Shown here piece after piece: positions 1 through 6,352 of a stretch of DNA of 10,072 nt. Source of the stretch: Microcaldota archaeon (GTDB lineage Archaea > Micrarchaeota > Micrarchaeia > Anstonellales > Bilamarchaeaceae). Below the pieces are notes generated by a model. It was not told the origin of the DNA. It made no database searches and saw nothing but the letters and a program-made list of their open reading frames with translations. The stretch spans positions 1 through 10,072 of the forward strand of contig DUGF01000017.1 of NCBI GenBank assembly GCA_013331535.1. Direction: 5' to 3'. The stretch's first letter is position 1; every line of letters starts with the position of its first letter. Made by a program: the position numbers and the translations under genes.

Positions 1-990
1 CTCCACTATGCAGGTGTAGCTGAGCACGTGCCAACTGGCTTACCAAGGCTGATAGAAATCGTTGATGCAAAAAAAGAGCCGAAAAAGCCAATCATTGACA
101 TCGCACTCAAATCCGTTTATGCGCGCAGTCCAACCGAGGCAGAAAAGGTAGCGCGAGAACTTGGCGCAGTATTTGCTTCCGAGGTAGCAAGAATTGAGGA
201 TGACCTTGCCGAAAGACAGATTGTTATAACTTACTCTGAGAAAGACGGCAAGGCGCTCGGAGTCTCATTTGCAGCGCTTAAGAAAGCATTAGAAGAAACA
301 TTTCCTGATCTTCGCGCACGCGGAGAAGGAGAAATTGTAATAAAATTCGAGAAGACTGCAAAGGTTAAGAAGAAAACTAAAAGTGGCACTTCTGAAGGCC
401 CGGAAACAGAGAAAATAATAACACTGAAATCAATAAGACGATCTGCAAATAAAATCCGGGATATCGTAGTCAAGGGAATAAAGGGAATAAGCAGGGCAGT
501 CGTCATAAAAGGAGATGGGGAATATTTCATCCGTGCAAGTGGATTCAATATTACCGGTGCAGTTGCACATTCTGCGGTTGATCTAAAGCGGGTTTACACA
601 AATAACATAAAAGAAATAGAGCGGGTCTATGGAATCGAAGCAGCACGCAATGCAATCGTCCGCGAAATTCGCCAGGTCATGGACATGCAAAAGCTTTTTG
701 TTGATATACGCCACATAATGTTAATCGCAGATGCAATGTGCATTTCTGGCCAGATAAAATCAATTGGCAGACATGGTTTGAGCGGAGAGAAAGTTGGAGT
801 TCTTGCAAGGGCTGCATTCGAGGAAACCGTGAAGCATCTTATAAATGCGAGTGTATCTGCAGAGGAGGACAAGCTTATCGGAGTTACTGAGAACATTATT
901 GTAGGTCAGACAGTTCCGGTAGGTACAGGAAAAATACTTCTTGCAATGAAAGCAAAGAGGAAGAAAAAGAAAGAGAAAGAAAAGGAGTGA
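1..990 (+). CDS. rpoA2: DNA-directed RNA polymerase subunit A'' (3' part)
   Basis: This is the C-terminal part of the archaeal RNA polymerase largest subunit, which archaea encode as A' plus A''; A'' supplies the trigger-loop, jaw and cleft elements. The frame is open from base 1, so the GTG at 28 is internal and the true start lies upstream. The first codons read LHYAGVAEHVPTGLPRLIEI, the conserved block just after the trigger loop. Near the C-terminus come DIRHIMLIAD, IGRHGLSGEKVGVLARAAFEE and TENIIVGQTVPVGTG, all hallmark RpoA'' blocks. A middle segment (about 335-420) is Lys-rich and less conserved. The protein ends in a low-complexity Lys/Glu tail. It precedes eL30 and the NusA-like gene, the usual archaeal order. 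Identification is certain; only the N-terminal extent is unknown. Confidence 0.97.
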   Translation, partial: LHYAGVAEHVPTGLPRLIEIVDAKKEPKKPIIDIALKSVYARSPTEAEKVARELGAVFASEVARIEDDLAERQIVITYSEKDGKALGVSFAALKKALEETFPDLRARGEGEIVIKFEKTAKVKKKTKSGTSEGPETEKIITLKSIRRSANKIRDIVVKGIKGISRAVVIKGDGEYFIRASGFNITGAVAHSAVDLKRVYTNNIKEIERVYGIEAARNAIVREIRQVMDMQKLFVDIRHIMLIADAMCISGQIKSIGRHGLSGEKVGVLARAAFEETVKHLINASVSAEEDKLIGVTENIIVGQTVPVGTGKILLAMKAKRKKKKEKEKE

Positions 991-1021
991 TGCGTAAATA
1001 CTATTTAAAGAGGGATTCGTT

Positions 1022-1525
1022 ATGGTTGCAAAGAAAAAAGAAAGTGAAGATATTTCTGAGGAAACTACAAAGAAAGCAGTACAAGATGCAAGCGAGGAAG
1101 TAGAATCTGCCGAGGTTGCGGAAAGTACTACCGAGTCTGCAGAAGCCGCAGATGAGGCTGCAGTTGATGAGCCAAAGAAAAAACTTGTAAGGCGAAGAAA
1201 ATCAAAGCGTGAAAAGGAAAGTCCTGTTTCACGTGCGATAAGGCTTGCTGTTGAAAGCGGAAAAGTAGGTTTTGGTTCTAATGAGGCGATGAAAAAGGGC
1301 GCAACTAGCCTTGCCTTTGTTCTTGCTGGGAATTCTCCGGCAAGCGTAAAGTCTGGAATCACCTATATCTCTTCTTCAAAGGGAGTTCCAATCATAAACT
1401 TTGCCGGAAGCTCTATTGAGCTTGGTTCGGTGTGTGGAAAACCATATCCTGTTTCCGTGCTTTCTGTTTATGAGCAGGGAAGTTCAAACATTGTTGAGAT
1501 TGCAAAAGAGGGCAAGAAGGCGTAG
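1022..1525 (+). CDS. rpl30e: Ribosomal protein eL30 with acidic N-terminal extension
   Basis: This is a large-subunit ribosomal protein of the L7Ae/L30e RNA-binding fold, 167 residues long where archaeal eL30 is normally about 100. The core is residues 68-167: AIRLAVESGKVGFGSNEAMK begins it, followed by the LAFVLAGNSPASVK strand/helix, the GVPIINFAGSSIELGSVCGK segment and VSVLSVYEQG. Residues 1-50 are rich in Glu, Ala and Ser and strongly acidic; residues 51-66 are a basic patch (PKKKLVRRRKSKREKE). The start at 1022 is supported by GAGGG at 1010-1014, seven bases upstream. No other ATG occurs in frame before residue 90, inside the core, so the extension looks genuine. It sits between rpoA'' and the NusA-like gene as in many archaea. 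The role of the extension is unknown. Confidence 0.93.
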   Translation: MVAKKKESEDISEETTKKAVQDASEEVESAEVAESTTESAEAADEAAVDEPKKKLVRRRKSKREKESPVSRAIRLAVESGKVGFGSNEAMKKGATSLAFVLAGNSPASVKSGITYISSSKGVPIINFAGSSIELGSVCGKPYPVSVLSVYEQGSSNIVEIAKEGKKA

Positions 1526-1529
1526 GCGA

Positions 1530-1550
1530 GTAGCCAGTAGCTGGTAGCCA
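1530..1550 (+). repeat. Three tandem heptamers GTAGCYR
   Basis: Directly after the eL30 stop codon the sequence reads GTAGCCA, GTAGCTG, GTAGCCA with no spacer. The first two units also form a short CCAG-TAG-CTGG stem. The 9-mer GCCAGTAGC from this array recurs at 2934-2942, upstream of the uL3 promoter-like box. It may be simple slippage sequence or a remnant of a dispersed intergenic repeat; no function is apparent. Confidence 0.6.
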
Positions 1551-1568
1551 TTATTTGGTGTAATTTTT

Positions 1569-2003
1569 ATGGTGGAGTTAACAGGGGATGACCTTAATTA
1601 TTTTTCTGCTTTTGAACGAATAACAGGAGTTATCCCAATAGATTTTATTTCCACGGAATTCGGAATGTACTATCTTGTTTCAAAACCAGACCTTGGCAAG
1701 GCGATTGGCAAAAATGGAGCGAATATACAGCGCCTGAAGGTCGTTCTCAAAAGAAAAGTTGTTGTTATAGGAGATAACAAGGATATCGAGGATTTTGTGC
1801 GGGGATTTTTCAGCAATGTTGAAATAGTCTCGGTTGAATTGCGAGAAGCTCCAGGCCAAAAAGTTCTGTTTCTTACAATTGCAGAAAAAGATCGCGGTAT
1901 AGCGATAGGAAAAAGCGGGGAAAGAATCAAGGCAGCAAAGGAATTCATGAAAAAGAAATTCGGTGCTGAAATAAAATTGCAGACACGAAGAACTGAAATC
2001 TGA
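1569..2003 (+). CDS. nusA: NusA-like KH-domain transcription factor
   Basis: This 144-residue protein consists of two KH RNA-binding domains, matching the archaeal NusA-like family, which lacks the N-terminal polymerase-binding and S1 domains of bacterial NusA. KH1 carries the GxxG loop at residues 47-50 (AIGKNGANIQRL) and KH2 at 114-117 (AIGKSGERIKAAK). It is expected to bind nascent or ribosomal RNA and act in transcription elongation or termination, by analogy with the family. The start is set by GGTG at 1557-1560, eight bases before the ATG. It follows eL30 by 43 bases, in the conserved rpoA''-eL30-nusA order. In many archaea uS12 comes next; here a 174-base gap and an unrelated gene follow, so this is probably the end of the polymerase transcription unit. 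Confidence 0.92.
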   Translation: MVELTGDDLNYFSAFERITGVIPIDFISTEFGMYYLVSKPDLGKAIGKNGANIQRLKVVLKRKVVVIGDNKDIEDFVRGFFSNVEIVSVELREAPGQKVLFLTIAEKDRGIAIGKSGERIKAAKEFMKKKFGAEIKLQTRRTEI

Positions 2004-2109
2004 GCTTTAGGTCTTACCAATCCCATCTTGTCAGATTATGGAATACAGAATACTGGCTGATATTTCCTTTAATTATGCCGAGAGGCGGAATGGTTTGATC
2101 TGTAGCAAT

Positions 2110-2121
2110 AAAGTATACTTT
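2110..2121. repeat. Perfect 12-bp palindrome, possible operator
   Basis: AAAGTATACTTT is a perfect palindrome about 20 bases upstream of the TATA-like box of the gene at 2178. The position would suit binding of a dimeric regulator, but no such protein is encoded nearby. AT-rich palindromes also occur by chance. It is an inference only. Confidence 0.3.
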
Positions 2122-2141
2122 CCTCGGAAGTCACAGCATTC

Positions 2142-2149
2142 TTAAACAT
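2142..2149 (+). promoter_or_regulatory. TATA-like box for the gene at 2178
   Basis: TTAAACAT is centred about 32 bases before the ATG at 2178. Archaeal transcription usually starts 22-27 bases past the box centre, which gives a start near 2168-2173 and an almost leaderless message. The preceding gap of more than 100 bases makes a separate promoter reasonable. The match to the consensus box is imperfect. Confidence 0.3.
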
Positions 2150-2177
2150 TTGTTATCAATATACTTCGAGTGATTAA

Positions 2178-2867
2178 ATGACTAAAAAACTTGTTCTTCT
2201 CGGGTATGTGTATAATCCCTGTTGTGTCCACGATAATACGCATCAAAGAGAACGTGCGGTGCGGGCATTTGCGCGGCTTGCGCCCAAAGCCATAACCCTG
2301 GAATTCAATACAAATCATATGGATGCGGGGCAGATTCCGGTGATGGATGCGGCAATTCTTTATGCAGGAGATAACACAATTCCAGTTCATGATGTGGATG
2401 AAGGATATTCCAGCAGGGTTGCCGATGTATATATCTCAACAGTTACGAAGAGAATGACCGTAACCGTTAGTCCTATTCTTGCGCAATATCTCTCCAAATA
2501 TGGAGATTTTAAAAGCATACCTCGGTCCATTCGCGCTAAGTTGCTGGCAAATCCTCACGTGGACCTTGAAAAGCATGGAATTGAGCTTGGCCCGGATGTT
2601 TTGTATGATATTTATAGGAAATTCACAGATGGTTCAATACCCGTTGAGGAAATGCGCGCGTATTTTGAAGGATATGGGATGCATATTGGCCATCCGAGCG
2701 ATGCATTAATGGCTGCGCACATCCGCAGGATTTTCGGCCAGCATGAAGACGGAATGATTCTTCACATTGGTGGAATCTTTCACATGATTGAGCTTGGCGA
2801 AGCTCCAACATTACTCAGACTTTTGAAGGATTTGAATCCTGAAAGGCTTCTGCTGGCTGATTTTTAA
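2178..2867 (+). CDS. Uncharacterised protein, possible TraB/GumN-like fold
   Basis: I do not recognise this 229-residue protein with certainty. It opens with a hydrophobic strand and Gly (LVLLGYVYNPCCVHD), then a helix and the strand AITLEFN. The C-terminal part reads HPSDALMAAHIRRIFGQHED, then GMILHIGGIFHM, then the strand ERLLLADF. The order LxGxxH-like start, ALEld-like strand, R/DxxMAxxI helix and vvGxxH strand resembles the TraB/PrgY/GumN superfamily, some of whose members are metal-dependent hydrolases. The first His/Gly motif and the usual Arg before the MA helix are not well kept, so activity cannot be assumed. There is no signal peptide or membrane segment. The ATG has only a weak, close GTGAT (2170-2174). 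Long gaps on both sides suggest its own transcription unit inserted among translation genes. Confidence 0.8.
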   Translation: MTKKLVLLGYVYNPCCVHDNTHQRERAVRAFARLAPKAITLEFNTNHMDAGQIPVMDAAILYAGDNTIPVHDVDEGYSSRVADVYISTVTKRMTVTVSPILAQYLSKYGDFKSIPRSIRAKLLANPHVDLEKHGIELGPDVLYDIYRKFTDGSIPVEEMRAYFEGYGMHIGHPSDALMAAHIRRIFGQHEDGMILHIGGIFHMIELGEAPTLLRLLKDLNPERLLLADF

Positions 2868-2890
2868 GCGGTTCAGAGTCTTGGGTCCGA

Positions 2891-2911
2891 TAAAACGAAG
2901 TATTCGTTTTA
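2891..2911 (+). terminator. Hairpin downstream of the TraB-like gene
   Basis: TAAAACGAA (2891-2899) and TTCGTTTTA (2903-2911) form a perfect 9-bp stem with a 3-base loop, 23 bases past the stop codon of the preceding gene. The location suits an RNA 3'-end stabiliser or a terminator. Archaeal termination relies mainly on U-tracts rather than hairpins, and only a loose T-rich stretch follows (2944-2961), so the terminator role is tentative. Confidence 0.4.
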
Positions 2912-2947
2912 GTCCACCACCTAACAGCCAATTGCCAGTAGCCTTTA

Positions 2948-2955
2948 TTTATAAA
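2948..2955 (+). promoter_or_regulatory. TATA box of the uL3 operon
   Basis: TTTATAAA is a good archaeal box A and lies in the largest gap before the ribosomal cluster. Initiation would be expected around 2974-2979, giving a leader of roughly 130 bases before uL3. It is the best promoter candidate in the window. A TFB recognition element upstream is not obvious. Confidence 0.5.
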
Positions 2956-2995
2956 CCTTTCTCTCAATAATTCACTTTACCGAATTTTATCTCGG

Positions 2996-3070
2996 GCATC
3001 CCTCGTTATTGAGGGCAATGCAAACAGCGTTTCGAGTTACGCATTTGGAGTTTCGTCGTTGCAAAACGCT
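2996..3070 (+). promoter_or_regulatory. Potentially structured 5' leader of the uL3 operon
   Basis: Several pairings can be read directly. GCAT-CCCTC (2996-3004) pairs with GAGGG (3011-3015) and ATGC (3018-3021), leaving a 2-base bulge. AGCGTTT (3026-3032) pairs with AAACGCT (3064-3070). CGTT-GCAA-AACG (3057-3068) makes a small stem closed by a GNRA-type tetraloop, and GCGT/ACGC (3027-3030/3039-3042) another. The last two are incompatible with the long AGCGTTT pairing, so alternative folds are possible. Autogenous control by a ribosomal protein would be plausible, but no known protein-binding site is recognised. Confidence 0.35.
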
Positions 3071-3110
3071 AAACGCAAGAACTCAAAACACAACCAAACA
3101 GGGAACTGTT

Positions 3111-4073
3111 ATGACAGACATAAGGAGACCCAGAAGGGGTTCTATGGCGTTCAGGCCGCGAAAGCGCGCGGCAAGGCAAGTGCCTGATGTTTACTGGCAG
3201 TCATGTGATTCAAAACGCGTGCTTGGATTTGCAGGTTACAAGGCAGGAATGACTCATGCTTCTTATATTGACAATTCCGAATCACCTACAAAAGGTCAGG
3301 AAGTTGTCGGTGCGGCAACAGTTATCGAAGTTCCACCCCTTTACGTTTACGGAATCAGGTGTTATTCAAAAGGCTATGGTGCACAAAATGATTCTATTGG
3401 AGATATTCTGATTTCCGATTCAAACATTCTCAAAGTTTTAGGTGCAAAAAAGGCAGAGCCAAAGAAATTTGATGAGGCCAAAGCAACAGATGTGCGCCTT
3501 TTGGTGTACTCGCAACCTGATAAAACCCGCATCGGAAAAAAGCATGTTGAAAAATTCGAGCTTGGTGTTGGCGGAAAAGATGTAGCAGAAAAACTCGAAT
3601 ATGCAAAATCACTTCTTGGAAAAGAACTAAGAGTAAAAGATCTTTTCAAACCAGGAGAGTTCCTTGATGTTATTGCGGTTACAAAAGGAAAAGGCTGGCA
3701 AGGTGCAGTAAAAAGATTCGGTGTTTCTCTTCAAAGGCCAAAGGCAACTGGAAAAAGAAGGCATGTTGGTACTCTGGGTCAATGGCATCCTGCATATGTA
3801 TTGTATACGGTGCCACAAGCAGGACAAATGGGCTACCATACAAGAACAGAATTAAATAAGTTTGTGCTCAAGATAGGTGACAAGCCGGAAGACGTAAATC
3901 CTTCAGGAGGATTTTTGCAGTACGGATTCGTAAAAAATGATTATCTGCTACTTAAAGGTTCTATTCCAGGTCCAGTTAAGCGTCTCGTCAGGCTCAGGCT
4001 TGGTGTCCGCTCAGGAAATGTCCAGCCAAAGGACCCGACGGTTTCGTTTGTTTCGGTTGCCTCACTACAATAA
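3111..4073 (+). CDS. rpl3: 50S ribosomal protein uL3
   Basis: This is a primary 23S rRNA-binding protein whose long loop reaches toward the peptidyl transferase centre. It is 320 residues, slightly short for archaea. Diagnostic segments are the N-terminal RRPRRGSMAFRPRKRA, GFAGYKAGMTHASYIDN at 39-55 and GKGWQGAVKRFG at 193-204. RRHVGTLGQWHPAYV follows at 217-231 and GQMGYHTRTELNK at 238-250. An in-frame TTG at 3009 would add 34 residues, but family alignment begins at the GSMAFRPRKR region, so ATG 3111 is chosen; GGGA (3101-3104) lies six bases before it. The stop TAA is followed at once by an in-frame TAG. It is the first gene of the ribosomal cluster, behind a leader of about 130 bases. Confidence 0.96.
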   Translation: MTDIRRPRRGSMAFRPRKRAARQVPDVYWQSCDSKRVLGFAGYKAGMTHASYIDNSESPTKGQEVVGAATVIEVPPLYVYGIRCYSKGYGAQNDSIGDILISDSNILKVLGAKKAEPKKFDEAKATDVRLLVYSQPDKTRIGKKHVEKFELGVGGKDVAEKLEYAKSLLGKELRVKDLFKPGEFLDVIAVTKGKGWQGAVKRFGVSLQRPKATGKRRHVGTLGQWHPAYVLYTVPQAGQMGYHTRTELNKFVLKIGDKPEDVNPSGGFLQYGFVKNDYLLLKGSIPGPVKRLVRLRLGVRSGNVQPKDPTVSFVSVASLQ

Positions 4074-4085
4074 TAGGTGTTCATG

Positions 4086-4898
4086 ATGAAAGCAGAAATA
4101 TATTCTCTTGACGGAAAGCACGTGCGTGATGTCCAGCTTCCGGCACAATTCCAGTATCCGTATCGTGATGACCTCATAAAACGGGCAGTTCTCAGCGAGG
4201 AAAGCCGAACATTCCAGCCAAAAGGTTCATATCCTCTTGCAGGTCTTGAAACAAGTGCGAGATACAAAGGGCGCAAGGAGGATTTCGGTACAGTAAAAAA
4301 CAAGGGTATCCCGCACCTTCCGCACGAAGTTCTTCCAAAAGGGCAACTTGGAAAAGTAAAACGTGTCCCGCATTCAGTGAAGGGACGAAGAGCCCACCCT
4401 CCTAAGGCAACAGAAAAACTTGTCGAAGAAATGAACAAAAAAGAATATACTCATGCTTTTTGCAGTGCGTTGTCTGCAACGGCAAATAAATCTGTTGTAT
4501 CCGCGAGATGCGTCGCAAATTCTTTAGCTGTTTCTTCCATTTCTTCTCTTCCGTTTATTCTTGAAAATTCCTTCGAAAACCTGAAAAAAACAAAAGATGT
4601 CGAAAAGGTTTTTGTTGCATTGAAAATTTCCGCTCTTGTTGAAAAATCAAAAGAAAAAAGCAGTGCAGTTTCTGGTGTAAGGCACAGAACTGTCAGGACA
4701 AAAGTTCCGCGTTCGGTCCTTGTTGTTGTCGGAAAGAAATGCGATGCAATAAAGGCTGCACGAAATTTGTCTGGTGTTGATGCAGTTGATGCAGAAGGGT
4801 TAAAGGTCCTTCATCTTGCTCCGGGTACACATGCCGGAAGAATAACTGTTTTCACGGAAAGCGCATTGAGCGCTCTGGAAAAGAGGTTGAGTTCATGA
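4086..4898 (+). CDS. rpl4: 50S ribosomal protein uL4
   Basis: uL4 is a large-subunit protein that lines the peptide exit tunnel through its extended loop. The 270-residue product begins MKAEIYSLDGKHVRDVQLPA, typical of archaeal uL4. It carries the basic loop segment about residues 50-105 (GRKEDFGTVKNKGIPHLPHE, then KVKRVPHSVKGRRAHPP). The C-terminal domain contains RSVLVVVGKKCDAIKAARNL and VDAVDAEGLKVLHLAPG. Two adjacent ATGs occur (4083, 4086). GGTG at 4076-4079 is three bases from the first and six from the second; other genes here use 5-8 bases, so 4086 is preferred. It starts 12 bases after uL3 and overlaps uL23 by four bases, indicating coupled translation. Confidence 0.95.
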   Translation: MKAEIYSLDGKHVRDVQLPAQFQYPYRDDLIKRAVLSEESRTFQPKGSYPLAGLETSARYKGRKEDFGTVKNKGIPHLPHEVLPKGQLGKVKRVPHSVKGRRAHPPKATEKLVEEMNKKEYTHAFCSALSATANKSVVSARCVANSLAVSSISSLPFILENSFENLKKTKDVEKVFVALKISALVEKSKEKSSAVSGVRHRTVRTKVPRSVLVVVGKKCDAIKAARNLSGVDAVDAEGLKVLHLAPGTHAGRITVFTESALSALEKRLSS

Positions 4899-5143
4899 TA
4901 CTTTTAGCTCCAATCAAAACGGAAAAATTCATTCAGCAAATCGAGTATGCTAATACAATTGTATTCAAAGTAGACGTGCGGGCCACAAAACAAAATGTCA
5001 AGGATGAAATTGAAAAAACATTTGGCGTAAAGGTCGCGGATGTTCGCACATATATCTCTCCAAAAGGGGAAAAGCACGCATTAATCAAGCTTGCCGAAGG
5101 TTCAAAGGCAGAGGATATTGCAACGAAATTGAAACTCGCATAA
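4895..5143 (+). CDS. rpl23: 50S ribosomal protein uL23
   Basis: uL23 is a small large-subunit protein at the exit of the peptide tunnel, a docking site for the signal recognition particle and other nascent-chain factors. The product is 82 residues, the usual archaeal size. The opening LLAPIKTEKFIQQIEYANTI matches the family's PIxTEK...E..N motif, followed by ATKQNVKDEIEKTFGVKVADV and a final lysine-rich strand (SPKGEKHALIKLAEG). The ATG lies inside the uL4 stop (ATGA overlap), with GAGGT at 4883-4887 inside uL4, seven bases upstream. It is followed by uL2 after ten bases, the canonical uL4-uL23-uL2 order. Confidence 0.95.
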   Translation: MILLAPIKTEKFIQQIEYANTIVFKVDVRATKQNVKDEIEKTFGVKVADVRTYISPKGEKHALIKLAEGSKAEDIATKLKLA

Positions 5144-5153
5144 CGGTGAACAA

Positions 5154-5909
5154 ATGGGAAAAAGATTAAAGCAGCAAAGAAGGGGAAAAGGAACGCCACG
5201 ATACCGGGCACCAACAGCCAGATTCAAGGCTGATCTTTCTTACCGTTCTTATGATGATGTTGAAAAGACGGGAGTTTTGCGTGGACAGGTGCTGTTATTT
5301 ATCGACGACCCGGCACGTGATGCACTGCTCATGAAAGTAAAATATGATAATGGAGAAACCGGATTGCTTTTAGCTCCGGAAGGGATTGCAATTGGCGATT
5401 CTGTTGATGCAGGCGCGCAGGCAAGGCTTACAATGGGAAGTGTTCTTCCTCTTTACAGGCTCCCTGATGGTGCTTATATATATAATATAGAAAGAAATGC
5501 AGGAGATGGCGGAAAATTTGTCAAGGCGCCAGGTTCATATGCTAATATTATTTCAAAGGAAGGCGGAATAGTTTATGTTAAATTGCCGAGCAAGGCAGTA
5601 GTAACTCTTTCGAACGAGTGCAGGGCACAGCTTGGCCTTGTTTCGGGTGGAGGGCGAGGGGAAAAGCCTTTGCTTAGGGCCGGTACTGCTCACTACAAAT
5701 ACAAGGCAAAAAACAGAATGTGGCCTAAAATACGTGGTGTTCATATGGCTGCATACAATCATCCGCACGGCGGAAAGCAGCACCACGTAGGAAAGCCGAC
5801 GACTGTTGCAAGAGGCGCACCTCCTGGTTCAAAGGTTGGACACATCGCAGCAAGATCCACTGGACGAAAAAAGGCAAAGGTTACAGCAGACGCAGCGGAA
5901 AGACGTTAG
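5154..5909 (+). CDS. rpl2: 50S ribosomal protein uL2
   Basis: uL2 binds 23S rRNA, bridges the subunits and places a conserved His-rich loop near the peptidyl transferase centre. The 251-residue length is normal. The N-terminal MGKRLKQQRRGKGTPRYRAP is typical of the archaeal family, followed by the OB-like and SH3-like domains (about 35-180). The C-terminal motif reads RGVHMAAYNHPHGGKQHH (194-211), then VGKP, GAPPGSKVGHIAARSTGRKK. Archaeal homologues normally read DHPFGGGRHQHPGKP here, so this protein has Asn for Asp, a changed Phe position and one residue fewer. GGTG at 5145-5148 lies five bases before the ATG. The gene sits between uL23 and uS19 as expected. Confidence 0.97.
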   Translation: MGKRLKQQRRGKGTPRYRAPTARFKADLSYRSYDDVEKTGVLRGQVLLFIDDPARDALLMKVKYDNGETGLLLAPEGIAIGDSVDAGAQARLTMGSVLPLYRLPDGAYIYNIERNAGDGGKFVKAPGSYANIISKEGGIVYVKLPSKAVVTLSNECRAQLGLVSGGGRGEKPLLRAGTAHYKYKAKNRMWPKIRGVHMAAYNHPHGGKQHHVGKPTTVARGAPPGSKVGHIAARSTGRKKAKVTADAAERR

Positions 5910-5915
5910 CATTTT

Positions 5916-5931
5916 ACAAGATTACAAGATT
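5916..5931 (+). repeat. Tandem direct repeat of ACAAGATT
   Basis: Two exact 8-base units (5916-5923 and 5924-5931) fill most of the short gap between uL2 and uS19, immediately before the GGTG site of uS19. It is probably a small slippage duplication; no regulatory role is evident. Confidence 0.6.
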
Positions 5932-5943
5932 TGGTGATATCCG

Positions 5944-6339
5944 ATGAAAAAAGAATCATTTAAGGGGTTTGAACCGGAAAAGATTCCGTCAATTACATTG
6001 GACGAGTTTACGAAGATGACTACTTCACGGAACAGACGCACGATCAAGAGGCTCAACCAGAATCCGCGCCTGAAGAATTTCATGAAGAAAGTCCGCGAAG
6101 TTCTTGTGAAGAATCCAAAGAAGCTAATAAAAACTCATATTCGCGATGCAATTATCATTCCAGAATGGATGGGTGCTGCATTTGGCGTTTACAATGGAAA
6201 GGAGTTCAAGCGGGTTGATGTAACCTGGGATAAAATCGGAAAAAGACTTGGGGATTATTCCCATTCATGTTCGCGTGTTCTGCATTCCGGTCCGGGTGTA
6301 GGGGCTACACGAGGAAGCAAGTTCGTTCCGCTCAAGTGA
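5944..6339 (+). CDS. rps19: 30S ribosomal protein uS19
   Basis: uS19 is a small-subunit head protein that pairs with uS13 near the A-site tRNA and the central bridge. The 131-residue product has the archaeal N-terminal region (LDEFTKMTTSRNRRTIKRLN) and then the universal core. Core motifs are KKLIKTHIRDAIIIPEWMG (about 59-77), AAFGVYNGKEFKRVDVT and GKRLGDYSHSCSRVLHSGPGVGATRGSKFVPLK; the GxYSxS and HSGPGxGATRxSKF motifs are nearly invariant in archaea. GGTG at 5933-5936 lies seven bases before the ATG. uL22 follows after 13 bases. Confidence 0.96.
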   Translation: MKKESFKGFEPEKIPSITLDEFTKMTTSRNRRTIKRLNQNPRLKNFMKKVREVLVKNPKKLIKTHIRDAIIIPEWMGAAFGVYNGKEFKRVDVTWDKIGKRLGDYSHSCSRVLHSGPGVGATRGSKFVPLK

Positions 6340-6352
6340 TGGGTGTTGTGTT

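Noticed and set aside
28-30. GTG as the start of rpoA''
   Set aside because: The frame is open to base 1 and the upstream codons encode the conserved HYAGVAE block, so the gene is simply cut by the window edge.
760-1362. Minus-strand open frame of about 200 codons across rpoA'' and eL30
   Set aside because: It is antisense to two certain genes and the translation is a low-complexity Ser/Phe-rich shadow without any recognisable domain. Other minus-strand frames, such as 3941-4438 and 6551-6973, are rejected for the same reason.
3009-3110. In-frame 34-residue N-terminal extension of uL3 from a TTG at 3009
   Set aside because: The extra residues are unlike any uL3 N-terminus, there is no translation signal before 3009, the region carries potential RNA stems, and ATG 3111 gives the normal family start.
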